32,416 nt of DNA from positions 1 to 32,416 of the forward strand of contig JAJCYH010000003.1 in NCBI GenBank assembly GCA_029262995.1. Direction: 5' to 3'. The DNA comes from Saprospiraceae bacterium (GTDB lineage Bacteria > Bacteroidota > Bacteroidia > Chitinophagales > Saprospiraceae). The number at the start of each line of letters is the position of its first letter. Within the stretch, counting starts at the first letter, position 1. The notes below the pieces were generated by a model. That model saw only the letters and a list, made by a program, of their open reading frames with translations, was not told the origin of the DNA and searched no databases. Both the position numbers and the translations under genes were made by a program. Positions 31,833 through 32,416 of this stretch are shown here, one piece after another.

Positions 31833-32416
31833 TTATTGTTGTACAAAAAATACAACTTTAGCAGGAGAGTTTAGAATATTAAAAGCTTGATCTGGAGATA
31901 GCTCTATATAGATACTACTGTTATCAAAATAGAAATTAAAGTAATAGCCATCTTGAGCGACATAACTATCCGGTGTTCCGTCTACTAATACAGTAACAGA
32001 TATTATTTTCGAAGCATTTAAGAAATGCAGTGCTGATGTTGTTCCGCCCTGCATAGATGCAGTATTAAATTCTATGTCTTTTATTTGTAATGCAGGATTA
32101 AATGATTGGGTCCCTGTTTTGATGTAACCATCTACTGTAATAGTTGAACCATTTTCAGTCATTATTGAATTACTGCCACTTGAAGTACCATTAAATTTTA
32201 TAATTCTTCCTGTAGATCCTGAAATATTAGCAGAACCGGGAGGTCCTTGTAGGCCATTAGCACCATCCATACCATCAGCGCCTGGAGCACCATCCATACC
32301 ATCAGCGCCTGGAGCACCATCCATACCATCAGCGCCTGGAGCACCATCCATACCATCAGCGCCTGGAGCACCATCCATACCATCAGCGCCTGGAGCACCA
32401 TCCATACCATCAGCGC
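31833..32416 (-). CDS. Collagen-like repeat surface protein, 5' end beyond the window
   Basis: Partial gene; the frame is open to the window edge, so the N-terminus and signal are missing. The visible product starts with Gly-X-Y collagen-like triplets in a 9-residue unit (GADGMDGAP), passes LQGPPGS, and continues into a beta-rich C-terminal domain of about 130 residues (RIIKFNGTSSGSNSI ... SPDQAFNILNSPAKVVFFVQQ). Bacterial collagen-like proteins form trimeric stalks on the cell surface; the C-terminal domain would be the trimerising or binding head. No S74 or T9SS tail is visible. An opposite-phase frame in the repeat (about 32198-32410) is a by-product of the repetitive DNA. Confidence 0.8.
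   Translation of the reverse strand, partial: ADGMDGAPGADGMDGAPGADGMDGAPGADGMDGAPGADGMDGAPGADGMDGANGLQGPPGSANISGSTGRIIKFNGTSSGSNSIMTENGSTITVDGYIKTGTQSFNPALQIKDIEFNTASMQGGTTSALHFLNASKIISVTVLVDGTPDSYVAQDGYYFNFYFDNSSIYIELSPDQAFNILNSPAKVVFFVQQ
32261..32416 (-). repeat. 27-bp identical repeats encoding collagen-like triplets
   Basis: Units start at 32261, 32288, 32315, 32342 and 32369, with a sixth cut at the window edge. All five complete copies are identical at the DNA level, which points to recent expansion or ongoing slippage/recombination. The array probably continues beyond the window. Confidence 0.9.

Noticed and set aside
32198-32410. A second minus-strand frame in the collagen-like repeat (repeating MVWMVLQAL)
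   Set aside because: It follows only from the 27-bp repeat read in another phase; the Gly-X-Y frame continues into a proper C-terminal domain.

Overview
The window looks like a chromosomal segment of an AT-rich member of the Bacteroidota. The evidence is a secreted protein with SprB-type repeats and a type IX secretion (T9SS) C-terminal sorting domain, a metalloprotease ending in a 3-coathanger-stack-like domain, a Bat (VWA/TPR/BatD) aerotolerance-type operon, LemA plus two TPM-domain genes, tail-fibre (Peptidase_S74) surface proteins, and promoter boxes of the phylum's TAnnTTTG type. Rank below phylum cannot be fixed by eye; the gene mix would suit a marine or Saprospiria-like lineage.

Layout. 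1-665: tandem array of a 277-bp hairpin- and terminator-rich non-coding repeat. 864-6279: secreted metzincin-like protease, fumarase (fumC), Mn/Fe superoxide dismutase and asparaginyl-tRNA synthetase (asnS). 6344-13243: one long minus-strand run, in transcription order lipoprotein, heptose-phosphate nucleotidyltransferase (rfaE2-like), NIF3-like protein, COG1579 zinc-ribbon coiled-coil protein, BatB-like VWA protein, BatC-like TPR protein, a short BatD-like protein and full BatD. Most gaps are 0-19 bp.

13368-14790 is the most unusual part. A tRNA-Asn(GTT) gene is preceded by 92-bp repeats that each end in a copy of the tRNA's own 5' end. It is followed by a GIY-YIG nuclease gene, a truncated duplicate of that gene, and a set of hairpins sharing a 12-nt loop (GTGCGAAGCTCT or close) on different but self-complementary stems. 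A 13-bp copy of the tRNA variable/T-arm sequence closes the region on the right. It looks like a small element or repeat system built on a tRNA gene, and it is my best candidate for something undescribed.

15001-17198: a MarR regulator, a twin-arginine-signal cupin and a RidA-family protein form an apparent operon, followed by a small membrane protein. 17228-18925: a surface protein with about 23 copies of a 17-residue repeat and an S74 chaperone domain, flanked by a ~75-bp direct repeat of the neighbouring gene's 3' end, so it seems to have been inserted. 19555-21133: a DM13-domain lipoprotein with an outer-membrane beta-barrel partner. 21290-23110: LemA-TPM-TPM. 23396-27381: two large lipoproteins, one of which also carries a T9SS sorting domain.

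27624-32416: an S74 gene fragment, a small membrane ORF, a complete hipBA toxin-antitoxin pair, a divergent Lgt-like membrane enzyme, and a collagen-like repeat protein cut by the window edge. Housekeeping genes on the left give way to surface, repeat and accessory genes on the right. All functions are assigned by reading motifs; no database search was run.
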